This document shows, in pieces, positions 38,735 through 50,438 of a stretch of 64,000 nucleotides of DNA. The stretch's first letter is position 1, and every line of letters starts with the position of its first letter. Origin of the DNA: Rhodeus uyekii (Eukaryota; Chordata; Actinopteri; Cypriniformes; Acheilognathidae); NCBI GenBank assembly GCA_037043235.1, contig JAWRVZ010000028.1:361001-425000 (forward strand), in the 5' to 3' direction. The notes below the pieces were generated by a model, which had not been told where the DNA came from, did no database searches, and saw only the letters and a list, made by a program, of their open reading frames with translations. Made by a program: the position numbers and the translations under genes.

Positions 38735-41700
38735 ATGGCCGGTCTGAAGGTAAGTGCACTTGCACACTATAGACAAAAATAGCTTAAAACTTATCAAGTT
38801 CAATAATTTGGCTACCATTGAAGCCTAATTCAGTATTATTCGTCGTCTTTTTCCAATTATGTAATGTTTTCGTTTTTTTCATAATAGTTATTATTATTTA
38901 CACACGCACATAAAGCCTACCAAAAGTTAAAACTATGCTTGGTTATCATGTTTTGCTGTAGACTCATTTCACCGGCACATCCTCTCATTATAGTGATGTC
39001 CGAATCTCTCTTTTGAGTCGGATCTTTTTAATGAGTCGCTAAAAATGATTCTCAATCTCGGTATTGGCTGCGTTTCCTAACACAATCTTTAGCCTAAGTA
39101 GATCGTAAAAAGCTTTGGAAAACCCAGCTCTGAACGATTTGTTCACGAAACATTTATTTTCCCGAGCGATCTCGTTTGGATATTTAGTTTAATTTATATT
39201 TTGTTTAATGTAAGTGCAAATATTTAAGTTACTTTATTGTTATCGCTGAATTGAACTGATCAACAAACGTAACTGGGGCTCGTGTCATTACAATAAACAC
39301 TATAATTTATAAAACTTAAACAGTAAAACTGTACCTATATATAGCTTTATTGCATATATACATATAAGAATTGCATACATCGCTCAACCATCTGATGAAT
39401 CGGATCTGTGAAGTGAACTGCTTAAAAGAACCGATTCGAATGGAATTGATTCAAACATCGTTCCATGAGGAGGATTTGGAGGGCGTTCCAGCTTGACCAA
39501 TCAGATCACTGGAATCTGCAGCTGCCCAGATGAGGTTAATATATGTTCTACAGCAAAACTGTAGGCTACGTAAAACTTTTTAGGTTTTTGAATGCTTTTT
39601 CACATTACACTACTTGTTTTATAGAACAAATGTCAAGAGTAATTTAGAATAGTCTCAATACTCTTGTTAATCTCAATTGTTTACTTGTACACATGAAGGT
39701 AAACAACTGGCCAATAGATACATTTTTGTCAAGGGTTTTCAGTTTAAATCTTATATAATTATTGTTTATCATCATATTTTACTCTACTCCTCCATACTTT
39801 ATGTCTTCAATCAGCCTCTTATTTGAGATATTTAAGAGCTGCTCTGGTCACATCTGCAGATGCATCATGACTAAGCAGATTTGTTGCTGCTCACTTATTG
39901 GAAGGAAGAGATACTAGGATAGTTCTATACAGCTTCTTTTGTGTTTTACTATTCTTTTATCAGCTTTTGCCATCTAGATGGCTCTGAAAATAAAATGAAC
40001 GTATTCTTACAGTTGTCAAATAACTGTGTTGTAGTACATGAGTGGTTTTGGCAATGAGTTTGCCTCTGAGGACCCTCGCTGTCCAGGATCTCTACCTGAA
40101 GGACAGGTAATACCAAAACTTTGATCACCCATCTGACTTATAAATATTGCAGATCAAATGTTTAGTTTAGATTATTGTCTTATAGAACAATCCACAAGTG
40201 TGTCCATACGGCCTGTACGCTGAGCAACTCTCGGGCTCTGCCTTCACTTGTCCACGGTCAACCAATAAGAGAAGGTATGCAGTATGTAGCTTTGAAAAAA
40301 GTAAGGTCAGTTCGTAACAACAAATCTAAACAGTACACTTATGTGTTTATAGCTGGCTGTACCGCATTTTACCCTCTGTGCGTCATAAACCTTTCACTCC
40401 GATGAGCTGTGGAGATCTCACAGACAACTGGAATGAAGTGGAGCCTGACCCCAACCAGCTACGATGGAAGCCGTTTAACATCCCCAAATCTTCAGACAAA
40501 AAAGTGGATTTCATATCGGTAACAGATTTCATCTTTGTACATACTGCTCATTTGTCCTTTGTGTTTAAAACATCTGCAGTCTCAGCCTAATCGGTTCAAC
40601 ATTTTCAGGGTCTGCATACAGTCTGTGGAGCTGGAGATTCAAAATCTCGTAATGGAATCGCAATCCACATGTACACCTGTAACACTTCAATGACTGACAA
40701 GTCAGTATGAATTAACTCACTAATAATTTGCCTTAATTCTTAATTCATTATGTTTTTTGTAAGATGGTATTTTTTTCTTTTCATAGATGTTTCCAAAATG
40801 CAGATGGAGATTTCCTTATTGGTAAGCTTGTGGTCTTGTCATTCATTGCCATATTTTTTCCAAGATTATATTTTCATCTTTCAGGATTAATAGTTGATAT
40901 TGTGATTTAGTAGTAATGCCTTTTAAGTAACACTGCGATCTATGTTTCAGTGCCTCAACTAGGCGAAGTCCTGATTACTACAGAATTTGGGAAGATGATG
41001 GTGGAGCCCAATGAGTTTTGTGTCGTTCAGGTGCCACTCTAATATCTATTAGAATTTTTTTTAATCAGTCTTGTATGCTCACCACGGCTGCATTTATTTG
41101 ATCTAAAGTAAGTAAAAACAGTGATATTGTGAAATAATATTACAGTTTAACATAATTGTTTTGTATTTTAATGTACTACCAGTCAAAAGTTTAGAATGCT
41201 TTTCTAAACATTAAATGTTTTTGAAAGAAGTCTCCTATGCTCGCCAAGGCTGCATTTATTTGATAGTATTAATGTGAAATATTATTACAATCTAAAAGAA
41301 CAGCTTCATATTTTTCAAACATTTTAAGTGCATTTCATTCCTTTTGATGGCTAAGCTTAATTTTTAGCATTATTACTCCAGTCTTCAGTGGAAAAAAAAT
41401 ATATCTAATCTAATCTACCCATCCATCCATCCGTAATATAATGTTTTATATATATATATATACTGTATATAACGGATGGATGGGTGGATTATTTATGTAT
41501 ATAACATTTGTATTTTTTTGTAACAATGTAATGTTCTTTAAAGTCACTTACATTTACGCATTTGGCAGACGCTTTTACCCAAAACGGCTTGCATTGCATT
41601 CAAGGAACACATTGAATCAGTTCTTGCTTTCCCTGGGAATCAAACCCATGACCTTGGTGTTGCAAACACCAATGCTCTACTGATTGAGCTACAGGAAAAC

Positions 41701-44007
41701 TTTTGATCAGTTGTGTCCTTGCTGAATAAAAGTAATTTCTTTTAAAAACAATTAAAGAAAGGAAAGAAAGAAAATCTTACTCAGCCCAAACATTTGAATG
41801 GTAGAGTGCATTCAATATTCTGATGAACAACAAATGATCTGTTATGTTTTGCAGCAAGGGATGCGTTTTAGTGTTGATGTGTTCGGCGAGACCAGGGGAT
41901 ACATTCTAGAAGTGTATGGAGCTCATTTTGAGCTGCCTGACCTGGGTCCTATAGGTATGTACAACACAATTACTTATTTAATATCAAGAATAGAATAATT
42001 ATTTCATTGGCTGCAGAGAAAAGTCCACTCATTTGGTTGTACATTGCAGGGGCTAATGGACTGGCTAACCCCAGGGACTTCCAAACGCCTGTGGCTTGGT
42101 ACGAGGATCGCACTGTAGCCACCGGCTACACCATTGTCAACAAATACCAGGGAAAGCTCTTTTCATGTCAACAGGTACAGTGAAATGATTGCGTCATTAG
42201 TAATTTCCATTACTAACACTGCTGCATCAATAAAGCACTGAATATTTATGGATTACACAGGATCTGGGTATGTTTTAATAAGATCAAGATTTATAGCATT
42301 AAGCATTCATTTTGCGCTGAATTTATTCCCGTGTCCTGTCGAGGGAATAATCGACTCGTTAAGACTGTTAGGAGCAAATTAGAGAAGCATCACAAGGCAA
42401 TATACCCCATTGTAACGAAGAAAAGAATGCAGTTAGGGCACAACTTTAGCTGAGCAAACAGGTTCCATCGTCTGCACTTGGTTTACAGTCTTGAACGAGA
42501 AGGTACAGCCGTATTCTGTTGTTTTGTCCTCCAACAGAGTGCAAAAATTGCTTAAATTAGCTTATTATTTGCTTGACTGGGAATATATGTTTGTTTTGTG
42601 TGTATGAGTGTGTGCTTTTTCTTTATTTTAATAGAGTCTGGTAGAGTTATCCCAAGAACTGTTATGTCTGTGAGATTACAAACCTTGGGGTCCCAGAAAC
42701 CCCAGGGTGCACAGAGAGTGTCTTTGTGTGACTGAATGTAACTGTAAAAACAGCTGTGTTCTTGTTCCGAGTCGCTGGATTTGTGTGTACATTTGTGACT
42801 GATGTTTTACCTGGATGTGTGTGTGTGTGTTTGTACATGTGGGTGGGTTGAAACAACAGGAGGGCGCATGAGGGTCAGGACAGCAGGCAGTCTTTGCTTT
42901 AATGAATTATATTGATTTTGCTGGCAGCATTCAAAACCTGCCTGCTGCAACATTGTCAAACGAAGGGTGTATAAAATTGCGGTTTTTAACGAAGACATTT
43001 TTTCGCCCTGTAACCTACTATTTCAAGTAAAAAGAGCGGCAAAACAAGGCGATGCGCTTTAAACGTTTTATCGAGGGCATTGATCGTACGTTTTAGCGTT
43101 TGAGTTTGACATTACTATTGATTAAATACTCAACACCAACAACAATTCATTGTGGTTTATTATTACTAACAGTACTAATGTTTTTGCCATTTTAAATGTG
43201 TTCTAATAGGACTTCTCGCCATTTAATGTGGTGGCATGGCACGGAAACTACACACCGTACAAATACAATCTGGAGAACTTCATGGTCATCAACTGTGTGG
43301 CGTTTGATCACGCGGTGAGTCATTGGCTTTATTTGAGGTCTTAAAATCAGCACTCTCATTTATATAACTTAAATCTTTATTTCCAGGATCCCTCGATTTT
43401 CACCGTTTTGACAGCCAAATCCACTCGCCCAGGTGTGGCCATTGCAGATTTTGTGATCTTTCCCCCTCGCTGGGGTGTCGCTGACTATACCTTTCGGCCT
43501 CCCTACTACCATAGTGAGTGTGTGTTGTTTGCCTGCATACTTGTTGAAACCGTGTGACTTTTCAAGCGGTTAATGAGCGCCCTCTGTCTGTGCTAAAGGG
43601 AACTGCATGAGCGAGTTTATGGGGTTAATCAAAGGCCACTATGAAGCAAAAGAAGATGGTTTCCAGCCTGGAGGAGCCAGTCTCCACAGCATAATGACTC
43701 CACATGGCCCTGATGTTGACTGTTTTGAGAAGAACAGCACAGCTGCTCTTAAACCAGAGAGAGTTGCTGAAGGCACCATGGTAATGTTTAGATGTTTCGT
43801 TTCAAAATACGTACATTCATGTAAAACTCCAGATAAGTTTTTAAACGATGCTGTATCCAACAGGCATTCATGTTTGAGTCTTCCTTTAGCATGGCCGTGA
43901 CCAAGTGGGGATTGGACACATGTCAGCGCCTGGATAAGAGCTACTATAAATGCTGGGAGACATTAAAGAGTTATTTCAATCCAAACTGGAAACCCAGCAG
44001 CAAATAA
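38735..44007 (+). CDS. hgd: Homogentisate 1,2-dioxygenase, complete
   Basis: Thirteen coding exons: 38735-38749, 40035-40106, 40186-40274, 40353-40518, 40609-40700, 40787-40821, 40951-41030, 41855-41954, 42050-42174, 43210-43314, 43387-43513, 43599-43780 and 43864-44007. All have AG/GT borders and phases that close to 443 residues (human about 445). The cytosolic iron enzyme opens the ring of homogentisate to maleylacetoacetate in tyrosine and phenylalanine breakdown; its loss causes alkaptonuria in people. Iron ligands expected from the human enzyme fall at identical positions: His335, Glu341 and His371, with active-site His292. The N-terminal YMSGFGNEFASEDPR stretch is typical. The first exon codes only five residues, as in other vertebrates. 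Nothing suggests loss of function. Confidence 0.97.
41064..41804. repeat. Cyprinid MITE copies in hgd intron 7, with nested SINE
   Basis: A partial copy (41064-41173) adjoins a fuller one that runs from CTACCAGTCAAAAGTTT (about 41175) to the inverted end CATTTGAATGGTAG (41791-41804). The latter is interrupted by a SINE and an (AT)n run near 41450. Same family as 2135-2575. Confidence 0.6.
41536..41702 (-). mobile_element. tRNA-derived SINE
   Basis: On the - strand the head reads CCTGTAGCTCAATCAGTAGA then GCA (box A-like) and GGTCATGGGTTTGATTCCCA (box B), as in a tRNA gene promoter. It is followed by a tail with AAAAGCGTCTGCCAAATGCG. It does not fold to a full tRNA, so it is a SINE and not a tRNA gene. 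It lies in hgd intron 7. Confidence 0.7.
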
Positions 44008-44192
44008 ATGATATACATAGTTAAAACATGAGCGTATAAAACATATTTGATTTCCCAGATATGTGGATCACACACACTAGATGAGAGGTTAAGCAGAGAT
44101 GTCAAAGTAAAACCTGGTGTTGGAATAGAACCAATAAAAACTAAATGAAATGACGTCAACACGGTGTGAATTCTTATTTTTCGTAAATAACT

Positions 44193-44223
44193 AATAAACA
44201 AAGTTTCAATAAAGTATTTTATT
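44193..44223. terminator. Overlapping convergent polyadenylation signals of hgd and ndufb4
   Basis: AATAAA occurs on the + strand at 44193-44198 and 44208-44213 (hgd). TTTATT at 44218-44223 is AATAAA on the - strand (ndufb4, about 56 bases after its stop). The two mature 3' ends must abut or overlap. Confidence 0.65.
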
Positions 44224-44278
44224 TAGTATATAATTACAAGTACAATTTGTTACAATAAACGGAAATCAGAAAAGAATT

Positions 44279-45214
44279 TTAGGATGACAGCTTATAGGGG
44301 CGCTGGTAGGTCCCTGCCTTGATCTTGGCCTCTCTGTTGTCCTGGAAAGATGGGGGGAAAGAATAAAAATCAGGTTTAAACAACACAACTTTGTCATTGT
44401 CAATAAACACAGGATAAGAAGCAAATTCAAGCAGTGATGTGCATGTCAGCTCACCCTGTCTGTCTTAAAGACAAAGTACAAAACGAAGAGAGGTAAAACT
44501 CCAAACAAGCCGCCCAGTAATGATGTTTTAGGAGTGGGTCTGAAGTTGGGGTAGACGTTACTACCGCGCGCATACGACCACCTTGTAAGAGCAGGATCCT
44601 CCTATTAATAAAAACACATGGAAGTTTATCACCTGAAATCTCACCTCTTTTGACATGTCAGGTTACCTTACCCTAATAATGCAGCTGTCAGTATTTTAAG
44701 TAATAACATGGCAAACAACACACTTATGAGGATGCATTCTGAATATGAATATAGTTTGGTCGAAACTGAACAGATCACAGCTTTCTAAATAAAGACAAGT
44801 GAAACTTAAAGACTAAATTAAGCTGGCAGCAATAACTGCTAGCCGGCGAGCAGTGAAGGTCACTCACTGAGAGCTCAATATAAAACCACACAGGCTCCTA
44901 AAACAGGACTGTAGACTAAATAATTATTTACAAAATCATTATTGACAACTAGAAGTTGTTAAAGCATGCAGGAAAAGCGATGTATACATTCACTGTAACC
45001 GTTTTACTCCAGGCTAATGTGTGCAGACTGATCTTACAATCAGCGCTTGCCGATGAGGATCGTTCAGCTGCAACAGATACTGCCTCTTCAGTCGTGACCG
45101 CAGAGCCACTCTTTCCTCCTCTGACCTGCGGTATTCAGGAGACAGATTGAAGTATTCGGCTGGATCTAATGTTTTTGGCCGTGAAACCAAAGGAGACTCT
45201 TTGTAGTTCGCCAT
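44279..45214 (-). CDS. ndufb4: NADH:ubiquinone oxidoreductase subunit B4, complete
   Basis: Three coding exons on the - strand, 45038-45214, 44455-44601 and 44279-44341, all phase 0, giving 128 residues (human 129). NDUFB4 is an accessory subunit of the membrane arm of mitochondrial complex I. Recognised from TLDPAEYFNLSPEYRR near the N terminus, the NVYPNFRPTPKTSL motif (about residues 74-87) and a single membrane segment (about 87-104, LLGGLFGVLPLFVLYFVF) before a basic tail. No cleavable presequence, as in the family. It converges on hgd; the two genes are also neighbours in human chromosome 3. Confidence 0.95.
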
Positions 45215-45300
45215 GTTTGCGGACGGCGAACGAACACGCCCAAACAGAAAAAGGACAACTCTGATTGGCGCCGCGTCACGTTCACAAGTCTCGCGGTAAT
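45215..45300 (-). promoter_or_regulatory. ndufb4: ndufb4 promoter region
   Basis: Just upstream of the start codon the - strand has GCGCCAATCAGAG (CCAAT box, about 45261-45273), a CGTGACG core beside it and CpG-rich flanks, typical of a TATA-less housekeeping promoter. Confidence 0.45.
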
Positions 45301-45676
45301 TCAGAATCTCTCGATAATGTTGGTACGGGTCGCATCGAGGTTATCGCAAAGTTACTTTAGTGTCATTAAAATACTTTTATATATTTTAGTTAATATTTTT
45401 TTTAGTTCTAATTTTATATTTTCCGCTTTAATTTTTAGTAATTGCATTGTTTATTTGAATGGCTATTTAGTTTATTTTAGTTCTTTAAATTTAAACGAAA
45501 TGTTGCCTTGGCATCAAGCTTTTCGCTTTAATTTTATTTAACGTATTTTTTTTCATTCATGGAAATAATTGTTTTAAATTATTATTTTAGTTTAGGAGAT
45601 ACTTAATATATATTTAACATTTTTTAAATATATTTGACCACACAAGACCAATCGAAAAGTGTTCGTAGTCATTTCA

Positions 45677-45682
45677 TTTATT
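45677..45682 (-). terminator. mfi: mfi polyadenylation signal
   Basis: TTTATT on the + strand reads AATAAA on the - strand, 55 bases after the mfi stop. The AT-rich DNA between here and ndufb4 (45310-45660) holds nothing recognised. Confidence 0.55.
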
Positions 45683-45736
45683 CAAATTAATAACGCAAAT
45701 GAGAATATTACAAGAGTTGCATGATGCGTTCCATTC

Positions 45737-46910
45737 TCAGATTTGATCCAGATGTTGGCTCACCACTGGACCGTCGTCCTGTCTGATCGGAGGAATCTCA
45801 CAAATATCATGCACAGAGACATGAGCTAAGTCCCTCTGCTCACTCTCTGACAGCTCGCCTACAGGGAGAAAACAGTGGTTTTGACCAGCAGATGGAGCTG
45901 CAATACAACAAAGGTGTTTACTTCAAGGATAAGGGTAAGAGTCTTACCCTTAAATATGCAGCACTTGCTGGTGGCCAAATTCATCCATTCATTGATATAC
46001 CTGTGAGGCAAGAAATGTTATTTTAAATGAGAAATTAATACTATGTTTTATATATGAGATATAGTGCGATAAGCTTAATTACTCATCAAAATTAAGAGTA
46101 TCGGTCCATGCGAGCAGTTCATCCACTTCCTGTTCTGAAACTGAATTTGGTCCAGTTTGTCTAATTGAATCCATTGTTTTTTGTGTGGATTTGTGCACCA
46201 ATTCGCTTTGTTCTGTACGAGCATGCAGGAGACCCTCAGCATACCTGTGCACAGGGGGTGTGCTTATTATTATGCTGTCATTCATAACTTATGTATTTAC
46301 AGTTTTCTGTAATTATTCATTTAGCAGAACCCAACTTATCACCCATTACAAACAAACAAACCGTTACTTTAAATGCACTTATATACATTTTTTTCATCCA
46401 TTCTATCTTTCGAATCTTCTTTTTTCTTGCAACATCTTGGTGCCGACGAATTTTGCTGTGATGGAATTCAATCTTCTTGGCATTGGTATCTTGAGTTATT
46501 GGGTCTTCATACATGGAAATCTTTAATCAGAAATGCAATGATACACAATGCTCAGTCATGCAATTTTACTGGTATATCACTTTAAATCATACATTGATAA
46601 AGATATAACCTTACAACCAACTGCTTGTATGTATATACACTACTGGTCAATCGTTTGGACGAATTCATTAAAATTTCAGTATTTTTTAAAAAGAGTTATT
46701 TTATGCTCACCCATGCTGATTTATTTGATAAAAATACAATGAAAACAGTAATATTGTTAAATATTAACTTAATTTTTCAGCAGTCATTCATTACTCCAGT
46801 CTTCACGATTTGATGGTGCTTAAGAAATAAATAACAGTTTTTGCATTTTTTTAAATAGATTTTAAACATTTTGGATAATACGTGAGTGTGTATGTGTATC
46901 ATCCCAAATG

Positions 46911-46971
<61 letters not shown>

Positions 46972-46998
46972 ATATATACACACATATTCATATAGTGA

Positions 46999-47051
<53 letters not shown>

Positions 47052-47076
47052 TACATACATACATACATACATACAT

Positions 47077-47110
<34 letters not shown>

Positions 47111-48340
47111 TACCGTTAACATTTTTTTAACCATTTGTTACTATTAATTTTTTTTATTACTTTCTACTCGTCTAAAATTTCCTGATATCTTGTTTATTGA
47201 CTTGCATTGCTTTACAAATGGTAAAACGAAAACGAAAGTATTATGACCATATATATATTACCTTGCAAGACAAAATCCTCCAGCCATTGTTCTCCACCCG
47301 CTGGTACCACCCGGAGTGATCATCCTTATCACAGGTCATCCGTTGGCCATTATGGATCTGGCTTGGAGTTGGTTTCTTTTCCTGTGTGTAATCTTTAGGA
47401 CTGCAGGCACACATGTCCACTATGGGTGCACGTGTGTATATTTTAAAGTAGATGTTTGGTGGATAGGTTGGCTGGAATTTAATAAACATTAGGAAGACAT
47501 TGCAGTTTGTTGTAACTTGTCTGTTATTATACTTATAATTAGCTTCCCAATAACGCAACCTTCTGGAGTAGAAAACTAAATATTACAACATGTTTTGATT
47601 ACAAATAACCTTGTGGTGGAAATATGAAGAACAACAGCACTCACCCCACCCAATCTGAATCGGATAAGGGCCCCTGAAGCCGCATCCAGCATATTAGCCT
47701 ACAACAAAGCATTCATGCATACAATTTTGCAAAAAGGGAAAAAAACATCTGCATTAAAGGGACTGTTTAATAAGAAAGAAGGACATAGGACATTGGAACA
47801 ACACCAGGGTGAGTAAAAGATGACTTAATTTTCATTTTAGGGTGAACGATCATTTAAAACTTGCATTGTATCATAAACTTACCTCTGCAGGGTTAATAAA
47901 TTTAAGAAGGAGACGTGGATCCCCTTGATTACGGAAGTTCACTAAGTTCTTGAGGTGCTTGAAAACAGCAGTATCCTACACAAATCAGGCACAGTATACA
48001 CTACTTTTATTTTGGGCATTCAATCACATGTAAATGCTGTAGAAACTGTAACATAAAAATTGACTGTGATCACTAACAACACGTTTTCTCCATGCTCGCT
48101 GAATGATCCTGGCTGCTTGGCTGGAAACTGTTTCCTGCTGTGGGACAAGAATGACTTTAGTTTCTGATGTAGTTTCCCCAGCTGGGGATGTTGGGTTATG
48201 CCTAAACGGGAGAAGAATGATTGACAGTTAATTATTTTATTTTTTATAATTGCCTCACTCATTTAGAAATTAGCCAATATGTTTTGCTGTATTAAATACC
48301 TGTCAAAAGAGTTTGTGTGTTCAGTCATTTTCTTGCTCAT
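45737..48340 (-). CDS. mfi: C11orf65/MFI homolog (mitochondrial fission inhibitor family), complete
   Basis: Nine coding exons: 48300-48340, 48078-48201, 47883-47975, 47645-47698, 47262-47471, 46387-46520, 46083-46244, 45948-46000 and 45737-45858. Phases close to 330 residues (human C11orf65 about 313). Matches to the family include an IQ-like motif (AARIIQRAWRKR, about 43-54), FINPAEANMLDAASG followed by RFRLGG, the HSGWYQRVENNGWR motif, and WTDTLNFDEYINEW. The mammalian protein is reported to restrain Drp1-dependent mitochondrial fission, mainly in testis; the mechanism here is carried over by homology. The start chosen is the first in-frame ATG of exon 1 (MSKKM). An upstream exon with another ATG (about 48676) would not splice in frame and is probably 5' UTR. 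Confidence 0.9.
46640..46870. repeat. Cyprinid MITE copy in mfi intron
   Basis: Starts CTACTGGTCAATCGTTTGGA and includes ATGCTGATTTATTTGATAAA and ATTACTCCAGTCTTCACGA, words shared with the copies at 2135 and 41174. Truncated on the right by a microsatellite. Confidence 0.55.
46911..47110. repeat. Compound microsatellite (TA)n(CA)n(TA)n(CATA)n(CA)n
   Basis: Two TA runs (46911-46953, 47008-47041), CA runs and about 12 CATA units (47047-47095). The long overlapping frames here are repeat artefacts. Lies in an mfi intron. Confidence 0.9.
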
Positions 48341-48882
48341 GCTAGTATTTGCTGTTCAAAGATTAAAAAAAATGTATATTTGATTAAACGTTAACATGGA
48401 TTTATATTTCAATTAGCCAAACAAAAGGAGCACGTAATTCTGCTTAGGGAACACATAAATGAGTTGTTTAACTGTTCATCTGAGGCTAAAGCTCAGCACC
48501 CTGCATAAGCCTTTCCCATTTCAAGGTATGGGAAACTGGTTTATTCAAATAGGATTATGAGGATCTCCTTGGATTATTACATGACTCCATACAGATAGTC
48601 AATTAACAGTTGCTTTTAACTCACATTTAGCACACAAAATAGCACTTACTTGATCTCTGGAGTCCTTTTCATCTTCAAGAAACAGATTATAGTGTCAAAA
48701 ATAGGCTACTCCAATTAAGAGATTTAATGGATAAAAGGCATGTATGTAACTAGGCCTATAGTAGTGTAAATAAAAATATTTGTATCCTTATGATGTATAT
48801 AATGTTCAAATCAAACCCATTAGTTGGATATAGAAAAACAGAGAGTAAAGTAAATGGGAATTTTCACTATGGCGCAAGAGCC

Positions 48883-48896
48883 GTTACCAGAGCAAC
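48883..48896. promoter_or_regulatory. mfi: RFX-type X-box upstream of mfi
   Basis: GTTACC-AG-AGCAAC fits the X-box consensus GTNRCC-N(0-3)-RGYAAC exactly. It lies about 200 bases upstream of the likely first mfi exon (near 48676). RFX factors drive ciliary and testis genes. Functional use is inferred. Confidence 0.5.
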
Positions 48897-48899
48897 GTG

Positions 48900-50400
48900 A
48901 AAACACTCACTCGCAGGAGATTTCAGTGACACGTCCTAAAGTCGTTTTTTAATGGAAAACTACGTGTGGACTGCGTGTTCTTCTCTCAAAAATAGATTTA
49001 AATATGAAAATAGTGCAGGAGAGTGGAAATAATCTCAGTGACGCGAACTTTGAATCAGTTACATCGTTACATCGAGAAGTGTCTTATTGGCTGCCACGAA
49101 TGAGTAATTGAATCACTTATTCATAAAAATAAAATAAAACAAACATAAAAAAATACTGACTCGTTCGTGTTTGTACGTTCAGTCCGCATTTGATTGCTGT
49201 ATTTACTCGCGCTGTTTCAAAGGACCAAATTAGGTGTATCATTATCACTCATAACCGTTCATTGTGCAATTACATGTAATATTAATGGATGGCAGGTTGT
49301 AACATGACACAGTAGAGTAAGGTTGTTTTAATGAGCTGTAATTAAGACGTTTCTGCGTTAGCCTATGATATGTTTATGTTTACAGAGATTTAAAAAATTG
49401 CGTACTTGCTAATCAACGTGTAAAGATTAGCTTAGCAGTTTAACTTTAGTCATTTGCAGACAAAGTTAGTAATTTACAATTTATACTTTATTTTAGTTTC
49501 ATTTTTATAAGTGATCAGTATTCCTCTACATAGCACAGCAATAATAACCAATGTAGTCAATGTATTACATTTTCATAAATATCAAAATATTATTAATGAT
49601 GACATAAAAAGACCTTACATATGTATTGTTATAGAGCCTTTAGTAGTACTGTTTTGTTATCAGAGCATCAATTGTCTTATGGAGTTCCCTAAGGCTCTAG
49701 GGGAGCCTTCAGCCCTGCATAATAAATTACAATAAATGATCAATTAATATTATACTGCCAAAGCCAAAGATGCACACAAACATAACCATTACATTGAACC
49801 AAAAAATATTCTGCACAACTGTAATATTGGTCAAAACCAAAGTGGAATCAGGACGAAACTACAACTCCACTATTTTTCTCTTCTGTTTTTGGCCATGGGC
49901 TAAAAGAAAATAAAAAAATTCAAAAACATCTATTAAACATAGTTGTGGTTCAATTACTAAGTTGACAGCTACTGACTGTCTGACAGGAAAATAATATACT
50001 GTGACTGACAAGCTGTGCTTTTAAACACCACAGTGAATGAAACAGCCTATGACCTAAAGAAGGCAGCCCTGAACAAAAGAACTCACCATTTCAGTCCCTA
50101 AATATCCAGGAAATAGACCTAACGAAACAACAGTGCATTGTTCTGTACTGTAAATACATTCATAATTAGGATCAAACATTGTTATCCACAAGTACTAAAG
50201 AATGAAAAAAGCCCATAATATTTACTGTATAAAAATGTTCTGATAAATGAGATGTTCTTATAATTCTGATATAATTATAATTGCTTCTATTATTATACAT
50301 TCATTATCGTTTTTACAATTTAGATCTGTTGGTTTAATAGTCCTTTGCTGCAGCTTTTCCATGCAAAAGAAAAAAATTAAATGTCCAGTACATGTAAACA
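48900..50400. other. Gene-free DNA between mfi and the exophilin-5-like gene
   Basis: AT-rich, with no exon or recognised transposon. The small + strand frame at 49511-49735 has no recognisable product. A possible ATTAAA for the downstream gene (complement of about 50335-50340) is noted without certainty. Confidence 0.4.
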
Positions 50401-50438
50401 CACACACGATATGGAATTGAACAACACAATTTTCTCCT

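Noticed and set aside
39000..39480. GAATC/GACTC-rich DNA in hgd intron 1, resembling 57838-57890 and 60545-60680
   Set aside because: Shared short words (GATTCG, GACTCG, GAACCG) hint at an old repeat, but no ends or alignable core could be fixed by eye.
41536..41702. Possible tRNA gene
   Set aside because: Box A and B are present, but the cloverleaf does not close and a SINE tail follows. It is a tRNA-derived SINE.
46886..47147. Overlapping Tyr/Ile/His/Thr-rich frames on both strands
   Set aside because: Translation of TA/CA/CATA simple repeats.
48655..48680. Alternative mfi start MKRTPEIK
   Set aside because: It has a good donor, but joining to the next exon gives an immediate stop. It is more likely in the 5' UTR.
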